Positions 7,960 to 15,848 of a stretch of DNA of 64,000 nt are shown piece after piece (the stretch's first letter is position 1; every line of letters starts with the position of its first letter). Where the stretch lies: assembly GCF_001667375.1 (NCBI RefSeq), contig NZ_LZIN01000075.1, positions 186,001 through 250,000 of the forward strand, given 5' to 3'. The notes beneath the pieces are model-generated. The model saw only the letters and a list, made by a program, of their open reading frames with translations. It searched no databases and had not been told where the DNA came from. This DNA is from Mycolicibacter sinensis. Lineage in GTDB: Bacteria; Actinomycetota; Actinomycetes; Mycobacteriales; Mycobacteriaceae. A program made the translations under genes and the position numbers.

Positions 7960-7988
7960 TTGACAAGACGCGCCTCGAACTATAGATA
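7960..7988 (+). promoter_or_regulatory. probable sigma-A-type promoter of the molybdopterin oxidoreductase gene
   Basis: A perfect -35 TTGACA (7960-7965) is followed, 17 bases later, by TAGATA (7983-7988) in a TATAGATATAG context. The AACCAGGTT operator sits immediately downstream, where a bound repressor would block initiation. The start codon is about 80 bases further on. Confidence 0.55.
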
Positions 7989-7992
7989 TAGT

Positions 7993-8003
7993 TAACCAGG
8001 TTG
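7993..8003. promoter_or_regulatory. regulon operator, copy 2 (core 7994-8002)
   Basis: TAACCAGGTTG abuts the predicted -10 of the promoter for the gene at 8069. It matches the AACC-N-GGTT core exactly; the right arm is less A/T-rich than in other copies. Confidence 0.65.
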
Positions 8004-8068
8004 GGTAATTAGCCTCGCCCGGGCCGAGTGATCGAACACCACACATTCACGTCGATGAGGGGTGCCAG

Positions 8069-10174
8069 GTGGCCGAGGTGCACACTACGTGCCGGATCTG
8101 CCAACAGAAATGCGGGCTCACAGTCACCATCGAGGGTGGTCGCATCAAGCGCATTGGGCCCGACAAGGAGCATCCGCTGAGTTGGCGTGACTTCTGCGTG
8201 AAAGGCCGTGCCGCGGGTGAACTCGTACACCACCCTAGACGCATCACGACCCCGATGCGCCGCTGCGGTGACACGTACCTGCCGGCGACCTACGGCGAGG
8301 CATACGACGACATCGCGACCAGGCTTGCGCGCATCGTCGGAGACGGTGGCGCGGACTCCGTTGGCTGCTTTTACGGCAACCCCGCAGGATTTCACCCCAG
8401 TGCACTCGGTGGGTTGCTGCGATTCATGATGGCCCTCGGTTCTTCGAACCTGTTCAACTGGGCGTCCGTGGACACCAACGCGAAGACGGTGACATGCGGC
8501 GAAATGTACGGTGTGACGCTGCTACCCCTGATACCGGACGTGGACGCATGTGATTGTCTCCTGCTCGTCGGCGCCAATCCTGCGGAGAGCAAGATGAACT
8601 GGGCGTCGTCCGTGCCCAACGGATGGCGGCGCATTCTTGACCGGGTCGATGCAGGCGCGGATCTTCTGGTCGTGGATCCTTACCGCACGCCTACCGCCGC
8701 CCGAGCCACCATGCATCTGCGCGTGCGGCCTGGTGAGGATTGGGCGCTGCTGCTGGGCATGGTGAAGACGATCTTCGACGAGCGGCTGGAGGACGCGGCG
8801 GCCTGCTCCGCGGAATCGGGAGAAGACGACCTGCGCACCCTTGCGGCCGAGGTGGATTGGGGCGTGCTGACTCGGCGTAGCGGCGTGGCGCAAGCCGTCA
8901 TCGAAGACGCAGGGAGACGGTTCGGCGCTGCGGAGACGGCGATCGCCCTAGCTCGTACTGGACCGTCACAGACGACCCGAGGAACCCTCGCGCTGTGGCT
9001 CACGGAAGTTCTCGGCGTCATTACGGGCAATTGGGATCGGCCGGGAGGACGGTACTTCCAGCGCGGCTTCGCGCCGGTTGAGTTGAGCGAGTACGCCCCG
9101 GAGAAGGAGCCTCGAGCGCGGCTGACTGGTCGACCAGCCATCGGAGGATGTCATCCTCTGGCAGACTTGCCGGCCGAGATCCTCACACCGGGTCCCGGCC
9201 AGATCCGGGCCCTGTTCGTTGAGCACGGCAATCCGGTCGTGGCCGGGCCGGACGGCGCGAACCTCGACCGCGCGTTGGCCGACCTTGACTTGTTAGTGTG
9301 CGTGGACATGGTGCAGCGTGAGAGCCACCGGCACGCCGACTGGCTCATCCCGGGCACGCACTGGCTCGAGCGTGACGAGCTGGTGGACCCTCTGTTCGCC
9401 ACGTTTAACGAACTGCCATTCGTTCAGTTCACTCCGATGGCGTTGCCGCCACCGGTGACGGTACGCGAGGAGTGGGCGTTTTACCAGGAATTGGGCGCGA
9501 CGCTGGGACTCGCCGGGTATGTCCGTGACCAGCCGGCGGACTTCGAAGACCGATGGCGTGAGGCGGTGGAGGGTGGCAACCGCACCACCTGGGACGAGGT
9601 CAAGGCAAATCCGCACGGCATCGTGCTGGGGCCGCGCGAGTTCGGGTATGCACGCAGCATGCTCAAAACCCCCGGCCAGCGAATCCGCCTGGCGCCACAG
9701 CGTTTTCTGGACGAAGCGCGTCGCCAGGCGGTGGCGCATGTCGACGTAAACGATGGTGAGTTCCCGTTCTTCCTCGGCAATCGTCGTCGGCTGGAGTCGA
9801 TGAACTCGCATCTCAATGACTTGCCGAGTATTCGCCGGCTGATTGATGGCAACGGTGTCGAAATACACCTGGACGATGCCGTCGAGCTGGGCATCAGCAC
9901 CGGCGACATGGTCCGCATCAGCTCGCCGACGGCGAACATCGACCTCCGTGCGGTCGTATCCGCGAATCCGCGCCCGGGCACAGTAATCATCGAGCACGGC
10001 TGGGGCTCGCGGGTATTCGACCCAGTGTCGGGTCAGGCGCCGGATGTTGTTGGGGTCAACAGGAACCTATTGACACCAGCCCGCCACGAAGACCCGTTGT
10101 CGTACATGTCCGGTTTCAACGACACCCGCGTCGCCGTCAGGCGCGTTGACGGTGCGTCAGACGATTTGAGCTAA
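8069..10174 (+). CDS. molybdopterin-dependent oxidoreductase with N-terminal 4Fe-4S domain
   Basis: 701 residues of the DMSO-reductase/formate-dehydrogenase superfamily. The N-terminus has the cluster motif Cys8-x2-Cys11-x3-Cys15 and Cys43 (FCVKG), then the large molybdopterin-binding domain and a C-terminal dinucleotide-binding barrel from about residue 560 (LGNRRRLESMNSHLNDLP, then HLDDAVELGISTGDMV). There is no twin-arginine signal, so it is probably cytoplasmic. Proteins of this type oxidise, hydroxylate or reduce small organic substrates; nothing in the sequence fixes the substrate. It starts with GTG at 8069, with GAGG upstream. It stands alone under its own promoter and operator, and a convergent nitroreductase gene ends six bases beyond its stop. 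It probably supplies a redox step of the pathway controlled by the shared operators. Confidence 0.85.
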   Translation: MAEVHTTCRICQQKCGLTVTIEGGRIKRIGPDKEHPLSWRDFCVKGRAAGELVHHPRRITTPMRRCGDTYLPATYGEAYDDIATRLARIVGDGGADSVGCFYGNPAGFHPSALGGLLRFMMALGSSNLFNWASVDTNAKTVTCGEMYGVTLLPLIPDVDACDCLLLVGANPAESKMNWASSVPNGWRRILDRVDAGADLLVVDPYRTPTAARATMHLRVRPGEDWALLLGMVKTIFDERLEDAAACSAESGEDDLRTLAAEVDWGVLTRRSGVAQAVIEDAGRRFGAAETAIALARTGPSQTTRGTLALWLTEVLGVITGNWDRPGGRYFQRGFAPVELSEYAPEKEPRARLTGRPAIGGCHPLADLPAEILTPGPGQIRALFVEHGNPVVAGPDGANLDRALADLDLLVCVDMVQRESHRHADWLIPGTHWLERDELVDPLFATFNELPFVQFTPMALPPPVTVREEWAFYQELGATLGLAGYVRDQPADFEDRWREAVEGGNRTTWDEVKANPHGIVLGPREFGYARSMLKTPGQRIRLAPQRFLDEARRQAVAHVDVNDGEFPFFLGNRRRLESMNSHLNDLPSIRRLIDGNGVEIHLDDAVELGISTGDMVRISSPTANIDLRAVVSANPRPGTVIIEHGWGSRVFDPVSGQAPDVVGVNRNLLTPARHEDPLSYMSGFNDTRVAVRRVDGASDDLS

Positions 10175-10179
10175 CCAAG

Positions 10180-10911
10180 CTAACTCCGCCACGGTTGATT
10201 TCCCCAGTGGTCGAAGTGGGCCACCTCACCCACCGGTCGCCGGTTGTTCGGTCCATATTTGCCGCGTGGCCAGCCGAGCGGGATCACCCCCACCGGTGTG
10301 ACGCTGCGGGGCAGGCCGAGGACACGGCGCAACTTGCCGAGACGCCACAGGGGCAGCGAGATGAAGCCTGCGCCCAGGCCTACCGCACGTGCCGCCAGCA
10401 ACAAATTCTGCATCGCCGGATATACCGACGCGTACGGCGCGGAGTTGAACATGATCGGCCGAGGCGGGATTCGACCCGTCCAACACGCCACGATGACCAC
10501 AGGTATTTCGTGGAAATGGTCGCGCTGCCACTCGATAGCCTTCCAGGTGCGGGCCCACGCCGCGTCGGTGCGCAGCCGCCGACGGTAGTACAGCGACATG
10601 ATTGGAAAGCCGCTGCGGTTCAGTCGCGCCAACTCCGCTCGCACCGAGGCATCTTTGACGACGACGAAGGCAGCCTTCTGCTCGTTGCCCCCATTGGGGG
10701 CTTTCGTCGCGAGTTCGAGGACACGATGAAGCACGGCATCATCCACCGGGTCCGGGTGCAGGCGCCGGATCACCCGCTGCGTCTCGATTACGCTCTGCAG
10801 CGGCATCGCCAGTCCGCTCAGCGCCGCCTCGACCGTGGGGTGGACGCCGGCGGATGCCGCATCTTCTGTCGTCACGATCGCCCTTTCATCGATTTGACGC
10901 GGACTATTCAC
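10180..10911 (-). CDS. nitroreductase-family FMN oxidoreductase
   Basis: 243 residues. After a weakly conserved leader of about 40 residues comes the family start ETQRVIRRLHPDPV, with the Arg pair that binds FMN phosphate. Then follow LATKAPNGGNEQKAAFVVV, the central PAMQNLLLAARAVGLGAGFISLP helix and the C-terminal PVGVIPLGWPRGKYGP. Such enzymes reduce nitro groups, enals or quinone-like compounds, or act in flavin chemistry; the substrate here is unknown. The GTG start at 10911 has AGGA upstream; an internal ATG before PLQSVIETQR (about 10803) is a credible alternative that would leave a shorter, more typical protein. The gene is divergent from the small membrane protein gene, with an imperfect operator copy in between. 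Confidence 0.82.
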   Translation of the reverse strand: MNSPRQIDERAIVTTEDAASAGVHPTVEAALSGLAMPLQSVIETQRVIRRLHPDPVDDAVLHRVLELATKAPNGGNEQKAAFVVVKDASVRAELARLNRSGFPIMSLYYRRRLRTDAAWARTWKAIEWQRDHFHEIPVVIVACWTGRIPPRPIMFNSAPYASVYPAMQNLLLAARAVGLGAGFISLPLWRLGKLRRVLGLPRSVTPVGVIPLGWPRGKYGPNNRRPVGEVAHFDHWGNQPWRS

Positions 10912-11021
10912 GGCTGTCCTGGCCGACCGGCTGACGGAGTCGCCGAGACGGTCGGTGCGTCAGTAGCGCCCCGCCGCCCGTATGACATGCACTGCACCGC
11001 GCCCTAACTCGTACAATGATA

Positions 11022-11032
11022 TAACCTGGGTA
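11022..11032. promoter_or_regulatory. regulon operator, copy 3 (core 11023-11031, imperfect)
   Basis: TAACCTGGGTA, one mismatch from the consensus (GGGT instead of GGTT), within ATATAACCTGGGTATC. It lies in the divergent region between the nitroreductase and the small membrane protein genes. Confidence 0.5.
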
Positions 11033-11197
11033 TCAAAAATATAACTTGCTTGGTGAAGGTTGTTAGCGGATTGATCTGCGCCGGTGTTTCAACCGGCGGG
11101 GTGGCCCGCTGATCGCCACGGCGCCACGTCGTATGCACGGACCGGCAAGGCCGAGTCGCCGGAAGCGGCCCGTGACGACATGTCTCGGAGGAGCAGT

Positions 11198-11515
11198 ATG
11201 AAACCAAACCGACACAGACTTTGGGAGACCCCCGACGCGCGTGTGGTGTCTGGGGAAAAGCAATCGCGGCGAGCACAGTTGGCCGGATTGGGACTTGCTG
11301 GTGCGGGTTTGGCGCACTTCGTCGCCCCGCAGCTGTTCGAGCGGATGATTGAGTCGGTATTCGGGGGCGACTCCCGAAAGCACATCTATATCAACGGCTA
11401 CATTGAAACCACGCTGGGCGCAGGAGTCGCAATCGGCCGTACGCGAACGATCGCGATCGCCGGAGCGATCGGTTACGTGGCCTACCTAGCGGGTAACTTC
11501 CTACGCAACCGATAA
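11198..11515 (+). CDS. small membrane protein, conserved mycobacterial type
   Basis: 105 residues starting at the ATG at 11198, chosen for the strong GGAGGAG Shine-Dalgarno at 11187-11193; the frame is open further upstream but without support. Two hydrophobic segments are visible, AQLAGLGLAGAGLAHFVAPQ (about 29-48) and AIAGAIGYVAYLAGNF near the C-terminus, joined by a conserved-looking loop with HIYINGYIETTLGAG. I recognise the pattern as a small two-helix integral membrane protein common in actinobacteria, loosely similar to DoxX-like proteins. The role is unknown. It follows an imperfect operator and may be co-regulated with its neighbours. Confidence 0.7.
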   Translation: MKPNRHRLWETPDARVVSGEKQSRRAQLAGLGLAGAGLAHFVAPQLFERMIESVFGGDSRKHIYINGYIETTLGAGVAIGRTRTIAIAGAIGYVAYLAGNFLRNR

Positions 11516-11584
11516 CCATGCGCAGGGCTGCGCCTGACCGTGCGCGCCTATTCGGCGTCTGGAGCGGTAACCCCGTCATTCGAC

Positions 11585-12046
11585 TTATGTGGATCTGCGT
11601 TCGGCCGCTGCGCTGAGCCGCGACAGCGTCTCAGTCATACCGTAGGCCAGTTTGCGGGGGCGCCGAAGTAGCCGGTCGATGAGGAGCACGGCGGTCGGTG
11701 TACCGACGGTTTGGAATCGTTCAGTGAGCAGTGTTCCGATCCCCTCACGGCTCAGCTCGTAGCTCCACCGCGTAAGCGCGCCGCTCGAATGACGCGCCCC
11801 GTATGCGAAATGAGATGGCTTATCGGCCTTTTCAATCTGACATATCGTGGTCCATACCATCGGACCCCACCGATTCGATCCGCGGAACCGCGCGCCGACA
11901 ACCGCCTGACTCGCGCCGTCGAGCCATTGGCCGCCGGTACACTCCGGGCTCCACTCGCCCATCCGGGTGACGTCGGTGAGCAACTCCCAGATGACCTCGG
12001 GGGGTGCTGTGCTTCGTCGGCTGACACTGCCGAAAAGCGGCTTCAT
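11585..12046 (-). CDS. SRPBCC-family (polyketide cyclase/START-like) protein
   Basis: 153 residues. Typical features are the opening FGSVSRRSTAPPEVIWELLTD, then MGEWSPECTGGQWLDGA, GARFRGSNRWGPMVWTT and the C-terminal helix, matching the helix-grip fold that binds hydrophobic ligands. The ATG at 12046 begins just before the first strand and has AGAGG eight bases upstream; the open frame continues to 12232 but across the operator and promoter. It is divergent from the acyl-CoA ligase gene, with an operator copy between. In catabolic clusters such proteins bind or cyclise lipophilic intermediates; the role here is inference. Confidence 0.75.
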   Translation of the reverse strand: MKPLFGSVSRRSTAPPEVIWELLTDVTRMGEWSPECTGGQWLDGASQAVVGARFRGSNRWGPMVWTTICQIEKADKPSHFAYGARHSSGALTRWSYELSREGIGTLLTERFQTVGTPTAVLLIDRLLRRPRKLAYGMTETLSRLSAAAERRST

Positions 12047-12119
12047 GACGCGGCCTCTGGGGCCGTTCCAACGAACCTCTCCATGGGTTTGCCCTTTCCG
12101 CAAGTACGAGACAATGCTA

Positions 12120-12130
12120 TAACCTAGTTG
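12120..12130. promoter_or_regulatory. regulon operator, copy 4 (core 12121-12129)
   Basis: TAACCTAGTTG, one mismatch in the right arm, lies in the divergent region between the SRPBCC gene and the acyl-CoA ligase operon. Confidence 0.55.
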
Positions 12131-12183
12131 TCTTAATTGGTAGAGGTTGATCTGGGTCCCCAGTGGACAGGAGGGACGGGCCG

Positions 12184-13740
12184 ATGGTCTCCGCGGAGTT
12201 GGTCGTTGCCGACCTAGTGGGCAAACAAGCACGCCGCGTCCCTGATCGCATCGCCATCCGCGACTCCGTCAGGGCGGTCACCTACCGGGAGATGGACCGC
12301 CGAGTAGACGGGTTAGCGGCCGGGTTCAGGCATGCCGGCGTCGTCTCCGGAGATCGGATCACGCTGCTGGCGAACAACTCCGCGCAGTATCTTCAGGTCC
12401 TGCTTGCATGCTCGAGAATTGGTGCCACCCTGGTGCCGATCAACGTGCGCCTGATCGCCGCCGAGATCAGATTTCAAGTCGAGGATGCTGATTCGCGATT
12501 CGCGGTGGTCGATCCGGCCTTGGCTGCCCTGGCGACCGATGCCGGTTTGTTCGAACGCACCGTCTGGCAGACCGGCGCCGGGCTGACTGAGCTTGCTGAT
12601 CACCACGTGCGCGAGACGGCTGTGCCTCGAGCCGATGCCTGCTCGATACTGACCCAGCTCTACACCTCGGGAACCACCGGCAGGCCCAAGGGTTGTCTGC
12701 TGTCTCAATCTGCTTGGCTGGCGGCTGTTTCGAACCAGATAATGGGTTTTGGCTTTCGCGACCACGACGTAGTCACCATCGCCACCCCGTTGTTCCATGT
12801 TTCGGGACTTGGTCAAGCTCTGACAGCCTTCGCCGTGGGCGGCACAATCGTCCTGCCGGCATCGCCGGCCGCCGAAGACATCTGGGCGAGCTGCCGTGAG
12901 CACGGGGTGACGGTGGCTGCATTTCCCACCGGCTTGGCCACCGCTCTGGGGCACCCCGGAGCCGCCGAATCCGGTGCCAGGCTGCGCATGGTCCTCGGTG
13001 GTGCGGGTATGGAGAAAGCCGACACACTGCAGCGCTTGTCCACGATGCTTCCGTCGGTCGAATTCGGTGGTATCTACGGCAGTACTGAAGCGGGCGGCTA
13101 CTCGACTCGCAGCACGCATGACGACGAGATCAGCCGCCCCGGCACCGTTGGACGTCCGTTGCCGCTGGTCGATGCGGTCCTGCTGGATGGCGACGGTGCG
13201 CAGGTCGAGGTCGGTGCAGTGGGGGAGTTGGCCTTGCGGGGCACCAGCACGATGGACGGCTACTGGAATCTGCCGGCGGAGACGGCAGCGGCAACACGCG
13301 ACGGATGGCTTCGCACAGGCGATCTCATGCGCTACGACGAGGAGGGCTACCTCTATTTTGTCGGCCGCTCCAAGGAGATGGTCAAGCCAGGTGGCGAGAA
13401 TGTCTACACCATCGAGGTGGAGCAGGCGTTGTTGAATCATCCCCGGGTCAGCGAAGTGGCCGTCTTCGGAGTCCCCGACGAGCGGTGGGGCGAGGCTGTC
13501 AAGGCAGTTGTGGTGATGGAACACCCAGTTGAGGCTGAGGAACTCGATGCATGGTGTCTCGAACGACTCGCCCCTTATAAGCGACCGCGGTGGTATGAGT
13601 TTCGAGGAGATCCGCTACCCCGGACGGCGATGGGCAAGGTTCCCAAAGCCGAGCTTCGAGCCAGCCATGATCCGACGATGTCGATCCGACTGAGCGAGCG
13701 AGACCGCTCTGAGTCACCGCGACCTGAGACGAGGGACTGA
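12184..13740 (+). CDS. acyl-CoA synthetase (AMP-forming, FadD-like)
   Basis: 518 residues of the ANL adenylate-forming superfamily, which activates a carboxylic acid to its CoA thioester with ATP. Visible motifs are the phosphate loop LYTSGTTGRPKGCLLSQ (about 157-174), the A5 region GIYGSTEAGGYSTRS, A7/A8 TGDLMRYDEEGYLYFVGRSK, and the C-terminal catalytic lysine region TAMGKVPKAEL. The ATG at 12184 is preferred over an in-frame GTG at 12163 because AGGAGGGA sits eight bases before it. It opens an operon with the two Hyu genes; its stop overlaps the next start (TGATG). Whether it acts before or after the carboxylase-like enzyme cannot be decided. Confidence 0.9.
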   Translation: MVSAELVVADLVGKQARRVPDRIAIRDSVRAVTYREMDRRVDGLAAGFRHAGVVSGDRITLLANNSAQYLQVLLACSRIGATLVPINVRLIAAEIRFQVEDADSRFAVVDPALAALATDAGLFERTVWQTGAGLTELADHHVRETAVPRADACSILTQLYTSGTTGRPKGCLLSQSAWLAAVSNQIMGFGFRDHDVVTIATPLFHVSGLGQALTAFAVGGTIVLPASPAAEDIWASCREHGVTVAAFPTGLATALGHPGAAESGARLRMVLGGAGMEKADTLQRLSTMLPSVEFGGIYGSTEAGGYSTRSTHDDEISRPGTVGRPLPLVDAVLLDGDGAQVEVGAVGELALRGTSTMDGYWNLPAETAAATRDGWLRTGDLMRYDEEGYLYFVGRSKEMVKPGGENVYTIEVEQALLNHPRVSEVAVFGVPDERWGEAVKAVVVMEHPVEAEELDAWCLERLAPYKRPRWYEFRGDPLPRTAMGKVPKAELRASHDPTMSIRLSERDRSESPRPETRD

Positions 13741-15848
13741 TGCACGCAGATTCAGTGAAGATCGGCGTCGATATCGGTGGAACATTCACCGACGGCATCG
13801 CCTTGACCGGGGACGGACGGTTCGCACAGGCGAAAACCCTCTCCACCCATGACACCAACCCCGCCGAGGGCGTGATGGAAGCCGTGACATTGCTGGCTGC
13901 GAACCTTGGGCGTGACGTCGAGACCCTGTTACGGGCAACGGACAGGTTCAGCCATGGCACCACCATCGGCACCAATCTCGTCGTCGAGCGCAAGGGCACC
14001 CGCGTCGGCCTGATCACTACGCATGGTCACTGCGACAACCTTCGAATCATGCGTGGCGCCGGCAGGGTCGCGGGGTTACCGATCGACCGTGTTTTCGACG
14101 TGCAAGCGACCAAGAAGCCCGAGTCGCTCGTCGCACCCACCGCCGTGCTGGAGGTCGATGAACGCGTCGACCGCCACGGTGAGGTATTGGTCGAGCTGGA
14201 CCTGCGACGTGCTCGCGCTCAGCTGGCTGAATTTCTTGAAACGCAGCCGATCGATGCCTTAGCGATCAGCTTGTTGTGGTCGTTCAAGAATCCCGTGCAC
14301 GAGCAGCAGCTGGCAGCGCTAGCCCGCTCGATCCGACCGGAATTGTTCCTCAGCCTGTCATCAGAGGTTTCGCCGCGGCTCGGCGAATTCGAGCGGACTG
14401 TCGCAGCGGTACTCAATGGTTACATCGGCCCGGTGAGCCGCACGTATATGACCAAGATGGCGAACCAGCTGCGCAGCCGTGGCCTGTGCAACGAGCTCCT
14501 CATCATGCAGTCGCATGGCGGCGTGGTTCCGGTGACCACGGCGGCCGATGTGCCGCTCGCAACACTTGATTCTGGTCCGACCGGGGGTTTGGCCGCCGCG
14601 GCCAGTCTGGCGGCAACTCTCGACCAGCCCAATGTGGTAGCGACCGACATGGGCGGCACCAGCTTCGACGTCGGATTGGTTGTGCGCGGTGAACCGGTGC
14701 TCGCGGAAGCGCGCGTGATCGACCAGTACACGTATCGCTCGCCGGCTCTCGATGTGCGCTCGATCGCCTGTGGTGGCGGTTCTCTGGCGTGGATCGATCC
14801 CTACACCGGATCGTTGCGGGTCGGCCCATCTTCAGCCGGCAGTAGCCCTGGTCCGGTCTGCTACGGCAGGGGCGGTACGCAGCCGACGGTGACCGACGCC
14901 GATCTGGTGCTCGGGCTACTGGATCCGAGCGGCTTCCTGGGCGGCACCATGTCATTGGACATCGATGCAGCGCGCGCAGCGTTAGCTGAGTTGGGTTCCC
15001 GGATGGGTCTTTCGGCCGAGGAGACCGCCGCCGGCATTCTGCGCATCAACAACCACAACGCCGCGACGTTGATCCGGCAGCGCACCGTCGAGCAGGGACT
15101 GGATCCGCGCGAGTTCATGATCTATGCGTTCGGGGGCGCCGGCCCAGTGCATGCTTGGGGGTTCGCAGCCGACCTTCAGGCCGCCGGCGTTCTGGTCCCA
15201 TTGGGCAATGGCGCCTCAGCGCTGTCCGCGTACGGGATTGCATCGACGGATGTGTTCCGCTATTTCGACACCGAATGCCTGCTGCCCGCGCCGTTCGATC
15301 ACGAAGAGTTCGATCGCCTGCTGTACCAACTGGAAGCGACGGCATCCAAAGCGCTGGTAGAGGCCGGCTTCGACTCCGAGCAGGTATTGCTTGACCGCTT
15401 CGCCCTGCTGCGTTACGCCGGGCAATATGCGTACAGCATCCGGCTGCCACTGCCCGAGGGTGACGCCAAGAACTGGACGGCGGAGCTGCCGTCTCGCTTC
15501 ACCGACGCCTACTCTCAGCACTATGGCTCCGGTGCAGCCTCGATGTTCCACGGAACCGAGACCTTCGCCCTCCGCGTTCGCGCACGGGTAGCTTCCGGGG
15601 CACGTCCTCAGCCGAAATCGGGCGGGTCGACCCGCAGCCACCGCAGTACAAAGGAAGTGTTCTGGCCCGACCAGATGGCTTGGGTGACGACCTTCCTCTG
15701 GGATGGCAGTGATTTGGCTGCGGACAGCCACGTCGACGGTCCCGCGATCGTGCAACTGCCGCACACCTCGGTTTCGGTGCCGTCCGGGCAGCGGTTGACC
15801 CGTGACACGTTGGGCAATCTACTACTACGGCCTTTGGAGGCGAAGTGA
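13740..15848 (+). CDS. hydantoinase/oxoprolinase A-type subunit (HyuA), ketone-carboxylase-like
   Basis: 702 residues. The N-terminal actin-like ATPase fold shows VKIGVDIGGTFTDGIAL at 7-23 and SHGTTIGTNLVVERKG; the central part has DMGGTSFDVGLV and the C-terminal half the YAFGGAGPVHAWGFA block of the family. Members with a HyuB partner are N-methylhydantoinases, 5-oxoprolinases or ATP-dependent ketone carboxylases (acetone, acetophenone). The neighbouring HyuB carries an extra cysteine-rich tail, which favours the carboxylase interpretation. It overlaps the ligase stop by one base and the HyuB start by four, so the three are translated as a unit. Confidence 0.85.
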   Translation: MHADSVKIGVDIGGTFTDGIALTGDGRFAQAKTLSTHDTNPAEGVMEAVTLLAANLGRDVETLLRATDRFSHGTTIGTNLVVERKGTRVGLITTHGHCDNLRIMRGAGRVAGLPIDRVFDVQATKKPESLVAPTAVLEVDERVDRHGEVLVELDLRRARAQLAEFLETQPIDALAISLLWSFKNPVHEQQLAALARSIRPELFLSLSSEVSPRLGEFERTVAAVLNGYIGPVSRTYMTKMANQLRSRGLCNELLIMQSHGGVVPVTTAADVPLATLDSGPTGGLAAAASLAATLDQPNVVATDMGGTSFDVGLVVRGEPVLAEARVIDQYTYRSPALDVRSIACGGGSLAWIDPYTGSLRVGPSSAGSSPGPVCYGRGGTQPTVTDADLVLGLLDPSGFLGGTMSLDIDAARAALAELGSRMGLSAEETAAGILRINNHNAATLIRQRTVEQGLDPREFMIYAFGGAGPVHAWGFAADLQAAGVLVPLGNGASALSAYGIASTDVFRYFDTECLLPAPFDHEEFDRLLYQLEATASKALVEAGFDSEQVLLDRFALLRYAGQYAYSIRLPLPEGDAKNWTAELPSRFTDAYSQHYGSGAASMFHGTETFALRVRARVASGARPQPKSGGSTRSHRSTKEVFWPDQMAWVTTFLWDGSDLAADSHVDGPAIVQLPHTSVSVPSGQRLTRDTLGNLLLRPLEAK

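Noticed and set aside
12313..13524. Long open frame on the minus strand opposite the acyl-CoA ligase gene
   Set aside because: A shadow of codon bias in GC-rich DNA; it has no family motif, and the plus-strand ligase has all its motifs.
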